Shown: one piece after another, positions 1 through 6,930 of the stretch
Layout of the letters: each line of letters starts with the position of its first letter
Position numbering within the stretch: the stretch's first letter is position 1
The notes under the pieces: model-generated
What the model was told of the DNA's origin: nothing
The model's input: the letters and a program-made list of their open reading frames with translations, nothing else
Database searches by the model: none
Position numbers and translations under genes: made by a program
NCBI GenBank assembly: GCA_022791355.1
Contig: JAAVYX010000025.1
Span: 1 to 10,491, forward strand
DNA length: 10,491 bases
Direction of reading: 5' to 3'
DNA from: Clostridiales bacterium
GTDB taxonomy: Bacteria; Bacillota; Clostridia; Oscillospirales; Acutalibacteraceae

Positions 1-22
1 AAAAATCCCTGCCCATGCAACA

Positions 23-50
23 CTACTTCTCACCATGAAACCAGAAGTAG
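23..50. repeat. Short perfect hairpin at the left edge
   Basis: Inverted repeat CTACTTCT / AGAAGTAG (8 bp) around a 12-base loop. No T-run follows on either strand, so it is not a clear terminator by itself. It lies 30 bases before a proper terminator and may be part of the 3' untranslated region of a gene that ends left of the window. Confidence 0.35.
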
Positions 51-82
51 AATCTCCACTTAACAGAATTATAATTACTTAT

Positions 83-119
83 AACCGTAAAGGTCACAAA
101 GCCTTTGCGGTTTTTCTTT
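83..119 (+). terminator. Rho-independent terminator of an upstream, off-window gene
   Basis: The 11-bp stem AACCGTAAAGG / CCTTTGCGGTT (positions 83-93 and 102-112, one T-G wobble) encloses an 8-base loop and runs into TTTTTCTTTT. This is a good intrinsic terminator reading rightward, so a plus-strand gene should end left of the window. The terminator directly abuts the hsdR remnant that follows, which suggests a deletion or insertion junction at about 120-130. Confidence 0.75.
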
Positions 120-120
120 T

Positions 121-343
121 GTCGTTTTTTAGAGGAAAGACTTAAACCGGAAGAGACACGGCAATATATCGAAGCTGCTTTGCAAGCCGGAGAAATCAAA
201 ACTACCGGAACGGATATTGACAGGCTGATGCCGCCGGTGTCAGTTTCGGCGGTGGGAAAGGTGCGGCTGCTGAATCCCTTGGTACAGAACGGGTTGACAG
301 TCTTTATTGGCGGAAGTGCGGGCTGCGGCATATGACGGCATAA
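121..343 (+). pseudogene. hsdR: Remnant of type I restriction enzyme R subunit (HsdR C-terminus), frameshifted
   Basis: Only about the last 50-70 codons of an HsdR-like protein remain. The readable part begins near 127 with FLEERLKPEETRQYIEAA and continues through EIKTTGTDIDRLMPPVS. As I remember the family, this is the conserved tail of EcoR124-type R subunits, which normally goes on with an RFGGG-like stretch. Here the frame breaks right after PPVS at about 243: moving by one base restores FGGG (245-256), and that frame then stays open to a TAA at 341-343. So a one-base loss in the Arg codon is likely. Full HsdR proteins are about 800-1,000 residues, and no motor or nuclease domain, nor hsdM or hsdS, is in view. 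There is no ribosome binding site or sensible start, and a terminator sits directly upstream, so this is a relic and not a gene. The family assignment rests on remembered motif similarity. Confidence 0.6.
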
Positions 344-492
344 TCTTATCTTGGTATGGGAATCTTTGAATGTGCCGATTCTTTTATTTCTCCCATGTCA
401 AAAAACTTCTGATTGTTTTTCGTAATGCGGTGGCCAAACCCTTTTCTATTTTGCATCAGCAGTTTTTTCTTTTGCTTAAGCTTTTTGGCCTT

Positions 493-511
493 CCCCCGGT
501 AGAGCCGGGGG
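493..511. repeat. GC-only hairpin without a T-run
   Basis: A perfect CCCCCGG / CCGGGGG stem closes on a 5-base TAGAG loop. Neither side has a good T-run, so it is not a standard terminator. Short GC-only hairpins like this occur at ends of IS200/IS605-type elements and in REP-like repeats, but no transposase is nearby and that link is only a possibility. Confidence 0.4.
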
Positions 512-527
512 ACTTTAGCGCTAATAG

Positions 528-569
528 AAAACGGCCCGGTTGCGCATAATGCGCAACCGGGCCGTTTTT
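528..569. terminator. Bidirectional terminator, 19-bp perfect inverted repeat
   Basis: The arms 528-546 and 550-568 are exact reverse complements (core ACGGCCCGGTTGCGCA), with a 3-base TAA loop. AAAA on the left and TTTTT on the right supply U-runs for transcripts from both directions. It lies between the rightward hsdR remnant and the leftward TSCPD operon, which fits a convergent terminator. The stem is unusually long and perfect for an ordinary intrinsic terminator. Confidence 0.75.
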
Positions 570-791
570 CGATTTTTCCTGCCAAACCCAGTCCTTCAGG
601 ACAGGCTGCTGACGGCAAAAGCAGATAGACCTAGCGCATAGTAAGTCCCTTTTTGTAATTCTCGTGGAAACGCGTCTCCACAAGAAGGAACGAACCGCCT
701 GCGGCCATTCATATAGGTTGCCTAGACTTTCGTTCGAGATATCCTATGCGAAGAGGCAAAGGACGTCCGCCCGGATGCTCCGGACGAGCGT

Positions 792-1358
792 CTATCCATT
801 GGAAGGTTGCCGACCGATTTCCAGTTCCCACGCTTTTTTCTCCACTACCGACATAAACCAACAGTAAAGCGCCTCGCCTAGCTCCTGGTATACGGGGTCG
901 CCGTCCCTCGCGCAGAGCATGGCAAAGGTCTGCCCCATACGGCGCTCTACGTCGCCGCCCCGGCGATAGGCTAGATAGTAAAAAGAAAAATCGCCGCCGC
1001 TCAGCTCCTGATATAACGCGGGGAGGGTTTGCTTCATACAGTTATAGAAGCTTTGGTGGGCCGTCTCGGCCGCCAGTTTACTGATGCAGAACCGCTCTAC
1101 GCCCACCGTCACCACGAAGGCCAACAGGATCTGCCGCTGCAAGGTCAGCAAAGCGTCCTCTTCCTCCGCCGCTCCGAAAGCGAACTCGCCGCCCGAGGCT
1201 TGCAATGCGCCGACCATACGCCGGCCCAGCTCCTTGGCTCGATCCAGTACGCCGCTCTGCTTTTCCCGGTTAAATTCCACAGCCTCCGCCTCGTCGGAAA
1301 AGCCGGCGGATGCCGGGAAGCTGGCGCCCGCGATTTTCATATCCCGGTCGTCACACAT
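792..1358 (-). CDS. Uncharacterised helical protein downstream of the TSCPD gene
   Basis: I do not recognise this family. The protein is 188 residues from the ATG at 1358, or 191 if the in-frame GTG at 1367 is used. I prefer the ATG because AGGGTG lies 6 bases upstream of it, inside the end of the preceding gene. There is no signal peptide. The composition is mixed, with many Ala and Glu, and looks alpha-helical; a hydrophobic helix (LAFVVTVGVERF) in the middle is too interrupted by charge to be a confident membrane segment. The second half, with FSFYYLAYRRGGDVERRMG, FAMLCARDGD and YCWFMSVVEKKAWELE, is the part most likely to be conserved. The gene sits one base after the TSCPD gene stop, so the two are almost certainly co-transcribed and translationally coupled. 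Its function is unknown; only the coupling suggests a shared process. Confidence 0.8.
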   Translation of the reverse strand: MCDDRDMKIAGASFPASAGFSDEAEAVEFNREKQSGVLDRAKELGRRMVGALQASGGEFAFGAAEEEDALLTLQRQILLAFVVTVGVERFCISKLAAETAHQSFYNCMKQTLPALYQELSGGDFSFYYLAYRRGGDVERRMGQTFAMLCARDGDPVYQELGEALYCWFMSVVEKKAWELEIGRQPSNG

Positions 1359-1359
1359 T

Positions 1360-1626
1360 TTAATCACCCTCTTCGACCGCGCCGGCCTTATAGGCCCGCA
1401 GGGCCCGGGCCAGCTGGTCCGGGCAGGAAGTCTGCTTAAAGCCGCACCGAATACCGGACAGCCGATCGATTACCTCATCCACCATCATGTCCGCTGCCAG
1501 GGCGCCGAGGCCCTTTAAGTTCCCGTTGCAACCGCCCTCAAAGCGGACCGACCGAATCCGGTCGTCCTCCAGCTCGATTTCTATTTTTTTCGAACAGGTT
1601 CCCTGAGTTTTATATGTATACAGCAA
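1360..1626 (-). CDS. TSCPD domain-containing protein (TIGR03905-like)
   Basis: This 88-residue protein is essentially one TSCPD domain. It has YKTQGTCSKKIEIELED at the start, the core FEGGCNGNLKGLGAL, and the signature IRCGFKQTSCPDQLARAL at about residues 59-76. Four cysteines (C11, C33, C61 and C68) are positioned as in the family and could bind a metal, which is inference. TSCPD domains also occur at the C-terminus of class II ribonucleotide reductases and as stand-alone small proteins in Firmicutes; the role of the stand-alone form is not established. The start is a TTG at 1626 with AGAGAGG 8 bases upstream, and no in-frame ATG fits the conserved N-terminus. A consensus promoter lies 54 bases upstream. 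The uncharacterised gene ending at 792 follows directly. Length and motifs are those of an intact family member. Confidence 0.93.
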   Translation of the reverse strand: MLYTYKTQGTCSKKIEIELEDDRIRSVRFEGGCNGNLKGLGALAADMMVDEVIDRLSGIRCGFKQTSCPDQLARALRAYKAGAVEEGD

Positions 1627-1679
1627 TGGGCCAACCTCTCTTTTTCAAGAAATCCGTAGTGCAATTATTATGTGATTTT

Positions 1680-1708
1680 ATTATACGACTTTTTTCTCCA
1701 ATCATCAA
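1680..1708 (-). promoter_or_regulatory. Promoter of the TSCPD operon
   Basis: On the minus strand, TTGATG (1708-1703) is followed after exactly 17 bases by a perfect TATAAT (1685-1680). Transcription should start near 1673, giving a leader of about 47 bases before the TTG start at 1626. Confidence 0.8.
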
Positions 1709-1956
1709 TCTTTATTTTTATCGTTTTGAAAATTAATTCTCACAGCGGAAGGTACGCAGCGCATTGTTTTTATTACATAAGCCGAGAAAACGGTTTCGCA
1801 CCGGACGCCGGACGATCAGGTCGTAAGTCCTTCTGCGGACGATACGGCGCCCTTACGAGTTTAGGGCCAAATTCCATGAAAAACCGCCTTAGATTCCCAT
1901 TAGGATAAAACTTTTATACAATTGAAAACAGTCTGGCCGGTAAATATTACAAACGA
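1709..1956. other. Intergenic region between divergent promoters
   Basis: This spans the divergent promoters of the TSCPD operon and the GH97 gene. Apart from small hairpins (for example GCCCT / AGGGC near 1850-1870) I see no known riboswitch, RNA gene or operator. No ORF here has a ribosome binding site or recognisable product. Confidence 0.5.
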
Positions 1957-1985
1957 TTGACTGGGTCAAAACCGACTGCTATAAT
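1957..1985 (+). promoter_or_regulatory. Promoter of the GH97 glycosidase gene
   Basis: TTGACT (1957-1962), 17 bases, then a perfect TATAAT (1980-1985). Such a strong match to the vegetative consensus implies that any sugar-dependent control would come from a repressor or from the leader. Transcription should start near 1992. Confidence 0.85.
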
Positions 1986-1994
1986 GAGAGCGAA

Positions 1995-2031
1995 ACGGGA
2001 TATCGCATAGATTCTTCCGTATGTATCCCGT
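1995..2031 (+). promoter_or_regulatory. Hairpin at the 5' end of the GH97 leader
   Basis: A perfect 8-bp stem ACGGGATA / TATCCCGT with a 21-base loop begins within a few bases of the predicted transcription start. It could stabilise the mRNA 5' end or, as DNA, be an operator for a dimeric repressor just downstream of the promoter. The sequence alone does not decide. Confidence 0.4.
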
Positions 2032-2073
2032 ATTTCTTGTAATATATACATAGCCGAGTTTGTCAAAGAAGAA

Positions 2074-2080
2074 AAGGAGC
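2074..2080 (+). promoter_or_regulatory. Ribosome binding site that decides the GH97 start
   Basis: AAGGAGC lies 9 bases before the TTG at 2090. It is inside the open frame if the upstream TTG at 2060 is taken as start, and only one base from the GTG at 2081. The spacing therefore favours TTG 2090, which gives the compact signal peptide MQKKFLSLALAG. Confidence 0.6.
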
Positions 2081-2089
2081 GTGTTTTGC

Positions 2090-5000
2090 TTGCAGAAGAA
2101 ATTTTTGTCTCTGGCGCTGGCCGGCGCTCTAGGCCTCTCGACCCTTGGAGGCCTTCCCGTCCTGACGGCCGCAGGAGAGGATGACGCCCTCTCCCCCGCC
2201 GACTATTTAAAACAGACCGAGACGGGTTACTCCCTTTCCAGTCTGGACCGGTCCATGCGGTTTAACCTCTTTCAGCAGGAGGGGCAGCTCATGTACAGCG
2301 TTGAACGTCAGACCGCGGGCGGGCGGATTCAGGTGGGCGATCTGGACAAAAACGGTCAGGTGAACATCTCCGACGTTATGGAGGCCTGCAAGGTCTTAGC
2401 CCGTCAGAGCGCCGGAACCGCGCCCAGCGAATTTGAGATGGCCGCCGGAAATCTGGACGGCGACGATAGATTTACCATCACAGACGTTATGGAGCTGTGT
2501 AAAATGCTGGCAAGAAACAGCGAGCCTGTTTATAAGGAGACGGGCGCGTCGATTCCCCTGATCCAGCCCTCCAAGCTGGGCGTGACCATAGACGGCGCGG
2601 CCTACGGCTCCGACGTCCGCTTCCAGGAAGCCGAAGCCAGCCTTATCGAAAGCCGCGTTATTCCCCTGCTGGGTAATCAGACCCAGATCCAGGACGAGGG
2701 CGTGACGGCCTCCTTCACCCTCCAGCAGGGCGAGGATAGCTTTTATCTGGACGTCCGGGCCTACGACGACGGCGTCGCCTTCCGGTACCGCTTCCCCGGC
2801 TCGGACGAGACCCGGCGCACGGTCGCCGACGAGCTGACCCAATTCGTCCTGCCCTCCAGCCTGCGGGAAGTATGGGCGGGCAAGGACAATCGGGATTCCG
2901 AGCCGGAAATCGAAAAGCTGAATCCCGCTCAAGCCGTCTCCAGACATATCAACATCCCCCTGACGGCCGTTCTGGCCGAGGGCGAAGGCTATCTCTCCAT
3001 CATGGAGGGAGGCGCTTCCACCTCCTTCCCCCAGATCAATCTGGATGCCAAGGGCGGCTATACCTATCAGGCCAACACCTCCTGGTCGGATACCAAGAGC
3101 TATTCCACCGCCGGCGACATCGTCACCGGCTGGCGTATTGTCAACGGGGCCGATGACCTCAACGCCCTGGTCAACAACTACAATATTTACAAGGTTAATC
3201 CCGATCCCGACCCCGACCTTTATGCCGACCAAAGCTACATCCAGCCCGGCCGGGCCACCTGGACCTGGCTGACCGACTACGGCGATCCCAGCTGTAAGGA
3301 CCCCAAGTATTCCCAGCAGTTCATGAAGGCCGCCTCCAAGCTGGGCTTTGAATACAGCGTCATCGACGAGGGCTGGTATTTCAAGGGAAATACCGCCTGG
3401 CACGACAATTCCCTGCAGAATGAGACCTATGTTCCCGCCCTGCAAAAGCTGGGCGATACGGGCAAGGCCGTCAACGTAAAGCCCATCCTATGGACCGGCG
3501 TCACCTCCGACGCCAACCGCTGTTTGCAGGTCCGGGATCTGGCCTCGGCCAAGGCCTTTGTGGACCTGATGAAAAAGACCGGTATGGCCGGCGCAAAAAT
3601 CGACTTCTGGGCCGGGGAGGACAATCCCCAGGACCGCAGTCTGGAGCTGCAGGAGGCCTTCTTGAAGTTCTGCGCCGAGGAAAAGCTGCTGGTCAACTTC
3701 CACGGCGTCAACGAGCCCACCGGCTTGTCGGTGACCTATCCCAATGAGATCACCCGCGAGGCCGTCCGCGGCCTGGAGAACGTCGGCAACGCCTCCAACC
3801 GTAACTATGCCACCCAGGCCCGTTTCCTGACCCGGCAGCTCTTTACCCGGTACTTAGCCGGCCATGCCGACTGGACCCCCGCCTGTAATACGGCCATGCA
3901 GATCGCTTCCCTGATCCTCATCGATTCTCCCCTGAACGTCATCGCCACCCATCCCAACGATATCCTCTCCAACCCGGCTGTGGAAATGATCAAGAGCATC
4001 CCTACCGTCTGGGACCAAACCCTGGTGCTGCCGGTCAGCGAGATCGATAAGCTGGCGGTTTACGCCAAGCAGTCCAAGGGCAGCTGGTATCTGGGCGGCA
4101 TCTACCACAACGAGGAGGATCAGCAGGCCCAGCAGATCCGGTTCGACTACGACTTCCTGGACGAGGGCAGCTATCAGATGGAGCTGTGGGTCGACAATGA
4201 GGACGGTTCCAAGGAGAAAATCGAAAAGACGGTCACCAATCAGGATTCCTTCCGTTCTCTGGTTCCCGCCAACGCCGGCTTCGCCGCCCGCTTCACCAAG
4301 CTCTCGGCCAGCCAGTACGGCGGCGAGATTCTCGACGGCAGGCCCCTGACCTTCACTGCCGCAGACCAAAAGGCCGTGATCAAATACACCACCGACGGCA
4401 GCGATCCCATGACCAGCCCCACCGCCCTTACCTACAGCCAGCCCATCGCGCTGGAGCAGTCCTGCAAGGTGCGGGCGGCTATCGTGGAGGGCGACGGCGC
4501 GGGAACCGCGTTTGCCCACCAGTTTAACATGGGTAAGCCGGAAGTCGCTTCGGACATTGTATACGGCCAGTCCGAGACCACCGTAACCCTTTCCGCCAAC
4601 ATGGAGGCGGACATCTACTATACCGCAGACGGATCCGAGCCTTCTACGGATTCGGCCAAGTATGCCGCGCCCCTGCGCTTTACCGAGGACTGCGTTTTGA
4701 AAATACTGGCCGTATTCCGGAAGGATGGGACCCGCGTAACCGACGCCATTCAAATCGGTATCAAGAACCAGCCCGCTATTGTACCCAACGTTTCTTTGAC
4801 CGACGCGGATTATACCGACGCAAAAACCGGCTGGGACAGCATCGGCGTGGATAAGAACTGCAAGAACGGTCCTATCTCCATAAACGGGATAAAGTACGAC
4901 CGGGGTGTGGGCGTGAACGCCAACGGGTACTTCGAATACAACGTCCCGGCCGGCGCGACATATTTGGTAGGTACTGTAGGGATCGACGACGCGGTAAAGG

Positions 5001-6220
5001 AAAATGTAAACGACGGCCATAAAGCCTCTGGTAACTGTGTGATTTCCTTCGACGGTAAGGAGGCCTGGTCCTCGGTGGTCTTCCGGCCCGACGAGCATAT
5101 CACCTTTAAGGTTGCCGTTCCCGCGGGGGCCAAAACGGTCCGCATCGACCTGCTGGACGGCGGCGACGGCATCACCTGCGACAATATCTCCATCGGCAGC
5201 GCCGGCTGGCTGGGCGAGAATATCGACATGACCCAACCCGAGCCTCTGGACCCCAACGCGGCCTACATATCGGACGACATGGTCGTCGACCGTCAAAGCG
5301 GCCTGGACGGCTGCATCGGCCTGGACGGCTGGCAGGACGGCGCCCCCATCACAGTGGGCGATAAGCTCTACAGCAAGGGACTGGCCAACTATACGGCCGT
5401 GGACGGTTCCGCTCATTTCACAGTGCGGATTCCCGACGGTGCCAAGCGGATAACCGGCGTGGGCGGCGTGGATACCGCCGCTTGTAAAAGGTTCTGTGAC
5501 GACGAAGGATATCTGGACCAAGCCAAGGCGAATTTCAAGTTTATTTTCCGGGATGCGGACAGCAAAGAACTGGATGTGCAGACCACTGCGAACGCCGGAT
5601 ACGGCGAGGAGCTCCAGATCGCCTATGATATTCCCGAAAACGCCGCGACGGTTGAGATACAGTTCCTACCCGGCGGCCGGGATAACGCCGGCTACGGTTA
5701 CGCTTCCATCGGAAACCTGGGCTTCACCAGCGTCACCAGCGATATCATCTATATTTCGGCCGACATGATCATCGAATCCCAAAGCGGCTGGGGCAGCTAC
5801 AACACCATAAACGTCTGGCCCCAGGGCGTGGCGATTACCATTGCGGAAAAGACCTACGCTTCCGGTCTTTGCAATCATTCGTCTCCCGACGGTTCGGCCA
5901 AATTTATCGTCAAGTTGCCTGCCGGCGTTACAAGGCTCACTGGCGTAGGCGGCGTGGATATGGCGGCCTGTAAAGCTTTCTGTGACGCCGACGGGTATTT
6001 GACCCAGGCCAAAGCCAGCTTCAAGTTTATCTTCCGGGATGCGGATGGCAAGGAACTGGACGCGCAGACCACCAAGAGTGTGGATTACGGTCAAAGCGTA
6101 ACCATCTCCTATGCTATTCCCCAAAACGCCAATACCGTGGAAATTCAATTTCTCCCCGGAGACCGGGACAACGCCAATTTCGGCTACGCTTCCATCGGCG
6201 ACCTCTGCTTCTTAAAATAA
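2090..6220 (+). CDS. Secreted multi-domain GH97 alpha-glycosidase with nested dockerin and NPCBM domains
   Basis: Residues are numbered from the upstream TTG at 2060 (1,386 aa); the likelier start at 2090 removes ten. Order: signal peptide about 11-39; GH97 N-terminal beta-sandwich 53-84 and 163-390, interrupted by a type I dockerin (90-154); GH97 catalytic barrel about 395-660; GH97 C-terminal domain about 661-750; two chitobiase C-terminal/FN3-like repeats (755-825, 828-905, each with YTxDGSxP); three NPCBM domains (908-1050, 1067-1222, 1228-1386). Both dockerin loops have the calcium pattern: D94, D96, N98, N102, D105 and N131, D133, D135, T139, D142. The catalytic part has IDEGWY (435-440), GAKIDFW with D515, NFHGVNEPTG and TREAVRGLE. 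The Asp in KIDF and Gly instead of Glu after H548 match the retaining GH97 branch (BT1871-type alpha-galactosidase) rather than inverting SusB; E573 is the likely acid/base. It should act outside the cell on alpha-galactosides or related sugars; the exact substrate is open. No LPXTG or SLH anchor is present. Usual GH97 length is about 650-700 residues. Confidence 0.93.
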   Translation: MQKKFLSLALAGALGLSTLGGLPVLTAAGEDDALSPADYLKQTETGYSLSSLDRSMRFNLFQQEGQLMYSVERQTAGGRIQVGDLDKNGQVNISDVMEACKVLARQSAGTAPSEFEMAAGNLDGDDRFTITDVMELCKMLARNSEPVYKETGASIPLIQPSKLGVTIDGAAYGSDVRFQEAEASLIESRVIPLLGNQTQIQDEGVTASFTLQQGEDSFYLDVRAYDDGVAFRYRFPGSDETRRTVADELTQFVLPSSLREVWAGKDNRDSEPEIEKLNPAQAVSRHINIPLTAVLAEGEGYLSIMEGGASTSFPQINLDAKGGYTYQANTSWSDTKSYSTAGDIVTGWRIVNGADDLNALVNNYNIYKVNPDPDPDLYADQSYIQPGRATWTWLTDYGDPSCKDPKYSQQFMKAASKLGFEYSVIDEGWYFKGNTAWHDNSLQNETYVPALQKLGDTGKAVNVKPILWTGVTSDANRCLQVRDLASAKAFVDLMKKTGMAGAKIDFWAGEDNPQDRSLELQEAFLKFCAEEKLLVNFHGVNEPTGLSVTYPNEITREAVRGLENVGNASNRNYATQARFLTRQLFTRYLAGHADWTPACNTAMQIASLILIDSPLNVIATHPNDILSNPAVEMIKSIPTVWDQTLVLPVSEIDKLAVYAKQSKGSWYLGGIYHNEEDQQAQQIRFDYDFLDEGSYQMELWVDNEDGSKEKIEKTVTNQDSFRSLVPANAGFAARFTKLSASQYGGEILDGRPLTFTAADQKAVIKYTTDGSDPMTSPTALTYSQPIALEQSCKVRAAIVEGDGAGTAFAHQFNMGKPEVASDIVYGQSETTVTLSANMEADIYYTADGSEPSTDSAKYAAPLRFTEDCVLKILAVFRKDGTRVTDAIQIGIKNQPAIVPNVSLTDADYTDAKTGWDSIGVDKNCKNGPISINGIKYDRGVGVNANGYFEYNVPAGATYLVGTVGIDDAVKENVNDGHKASGNCVISFDGKEAWSSVVFRPDEHITFKVAVPAGAKTVRIDLLDGGDGITCDNISIGSAGWLGENIDMTQPEPLDPNAAYISDDMVVDRQSGLDGCIGLDGWQDGAPITVGDKLYSKGLANYTAVDGSAHFTVRIPDGAKRITGVGGVDTAACKRFCDDEGYLDQAKANFKFIFRDADSKELDVQTTANAGYGEELQIAYDIPENAATVEIQFLPGGRDNAGYGYASIGNLGFTSVTSDIIYISADMIIESQSGWGSYNTINVWPQGVAITIAEKTYASGLCNHSSPDGSAKFIVKLPAGVTRLTGVGGVDMAACKAFCDADGYLTQAKASFKFIFRDADGKELDAQTTKSVDYGQSVTISYAIPQNANTVEIQFLPGDRDNANFGYASIGDLCFLK

Positions 6221-6840
6221 GAGCGCTCATACGTTCCGCGTGAATTAGGGCGAGGTCCTCCCATCGACCCCTTTGACACCCGGTTCGCCCTTTGGTCAAA
6301 TCTCTCTGGCCATTCCCTTTGAGACAATAAGCAGGCTGGCGATAGGATGGTCGCAGGCCGTTTGCCGAAATGGTCTGGACCAAAATCGATAGCCTGAACG
6401 GGCCTGAACGAAAATCTGCATAAAAAGTTCCGCCGCCAGGATACAGCTGGCGGCGGACTTTTTCTTCAGTTTCGTCTGTTGGCCCGGCGGTTTGGCTTGT
6501 AGTCCCGCTATCCTGGGTTGGGACAATCGTACCTGATTTTCCCGCTGGACGCGGGCGATCTTCAGGTATGGATGACCTCACCGGCTTCTCTGGAAGTTCC
6601 GTCCATGGTGTTTTTTATATGGTCCGCATGCCTTTCAAGGACATTTGACCGGCTCGATTCAAACAATGGTAACGAAGCTGTTTACCTATTCAAAGCGGAC
6701 AAGCGTTTTTAAGCGCCGATTCGGGACAGCCTGGACGGCCATTTTGATAGATTGTCTTAAGCAGCCTATAAACAGCCCCAGCAATCGCAAAAATCGATTT
6801 CTACAGTCGGACCAAGCGTAGTGCAAGCTATTACATTTTG
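6221..6840. other. Gene-free stretch between convergent genes
   Basis: About 600 bases with no credible coding sequence. Open frames here lack ribosome binding sites and recognisable products. Just after the GH97 stop, AGGGCGA / TCGCCCT (6247-6253, 6285-6291) and TTTGAC / GTCAAA (6272-6277, 6295-6300) form overlapping, mutually exclusive stems. A proper terminator follows at 6426. Between 6465 and 6840 I see nothing recognisable. Confidence 0.5.
6426..6464. terminator. Bidirectional terminator downstream of the GH97 gene
   Basis: The perfect 10-bp stem CCGCCGCCAG / CTGGCGGCGG (6430-6439, 6447-6456) has a 7-base loop, with ACTTTTTC on the right and AAAAAGTT on the left. It should stop GH97 transcripts about 205 bases after the stop codon and can also work leftward. 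Confidence 0.8.
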
Positions 6841-6880
6841 GCAAAAAGGTCTCCCGAAACTGATGTTCGGGAGACTTTGC
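6841..6880 (-). terminator. Terminator of the ricin-type/H1-like gene
   Basis: The perfect 10-bp stem GTCTCCCGAA / TTCGGGAGAC (6849-6858, 6866-6875) with a 7-base loop is followed, on the minus strand, by CTTTTTGC. It lies about 55 bases beyond the stop codon at 6931. A second GC-rich imperfect palindrome at 6887-6910 lies between the two. Confidence 0.8.
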
Positions 6881-6930
6881 TACATAGCGCGCTGCCGGCA
6901 GGCCGGCGCGAAACTTCTTCCTTTATGAAT

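Larger units (their letters stand above)
344..791. other. Gene-free, hairpin-rich stretch
   Basis: No ORF here has a credible start, ribosome binding site or recognisable product. The left half (344-480) is AT-rich. The right half carries two strong hairpins (listed separately) and, at 656-683, an imperfect stem around GTGGA / TCCAC with flanking TTCT / AGAA. Between 756 and 785, CGTCCG / CGGACG-type pairings lie just downstream of the minus-strand gene that ends at 792. These could fold at the 3' end of that transcript, but no U-run follows. I do not recognise an RNA family. Confidence 0.5.

Noticed and set aside
105..335. Intact small gene of 76 codons
   Set aside because: Its ATG lies inside the right arm of a terminator hairpin, there is no ribosome binding site, and HsdR-like similarity stops at a one-base shift. 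It is better read as a pseudogene remnant.
2396..3445. Minus-strand open frame of 349 codons
   Set aside because: Same reason: antisense shadow of the GH97 gene, with repetitive Gly/Ile/Val composition.
3854..5521. Long minus-strand open frame of 555 codons
   Set aside because: It lies wholly inside the GH97 gene on the opposite strand, has a Gly/Val-rich composition without recognisable motifs, and lacks a credible ribosome binding site. Codon bias of the real gene keeps this frame open.
6518..6712. Small plus-strand open frame in the gene-free stretch
   Set aside because: No ribosome binding site, no promoter and no recognisable product.
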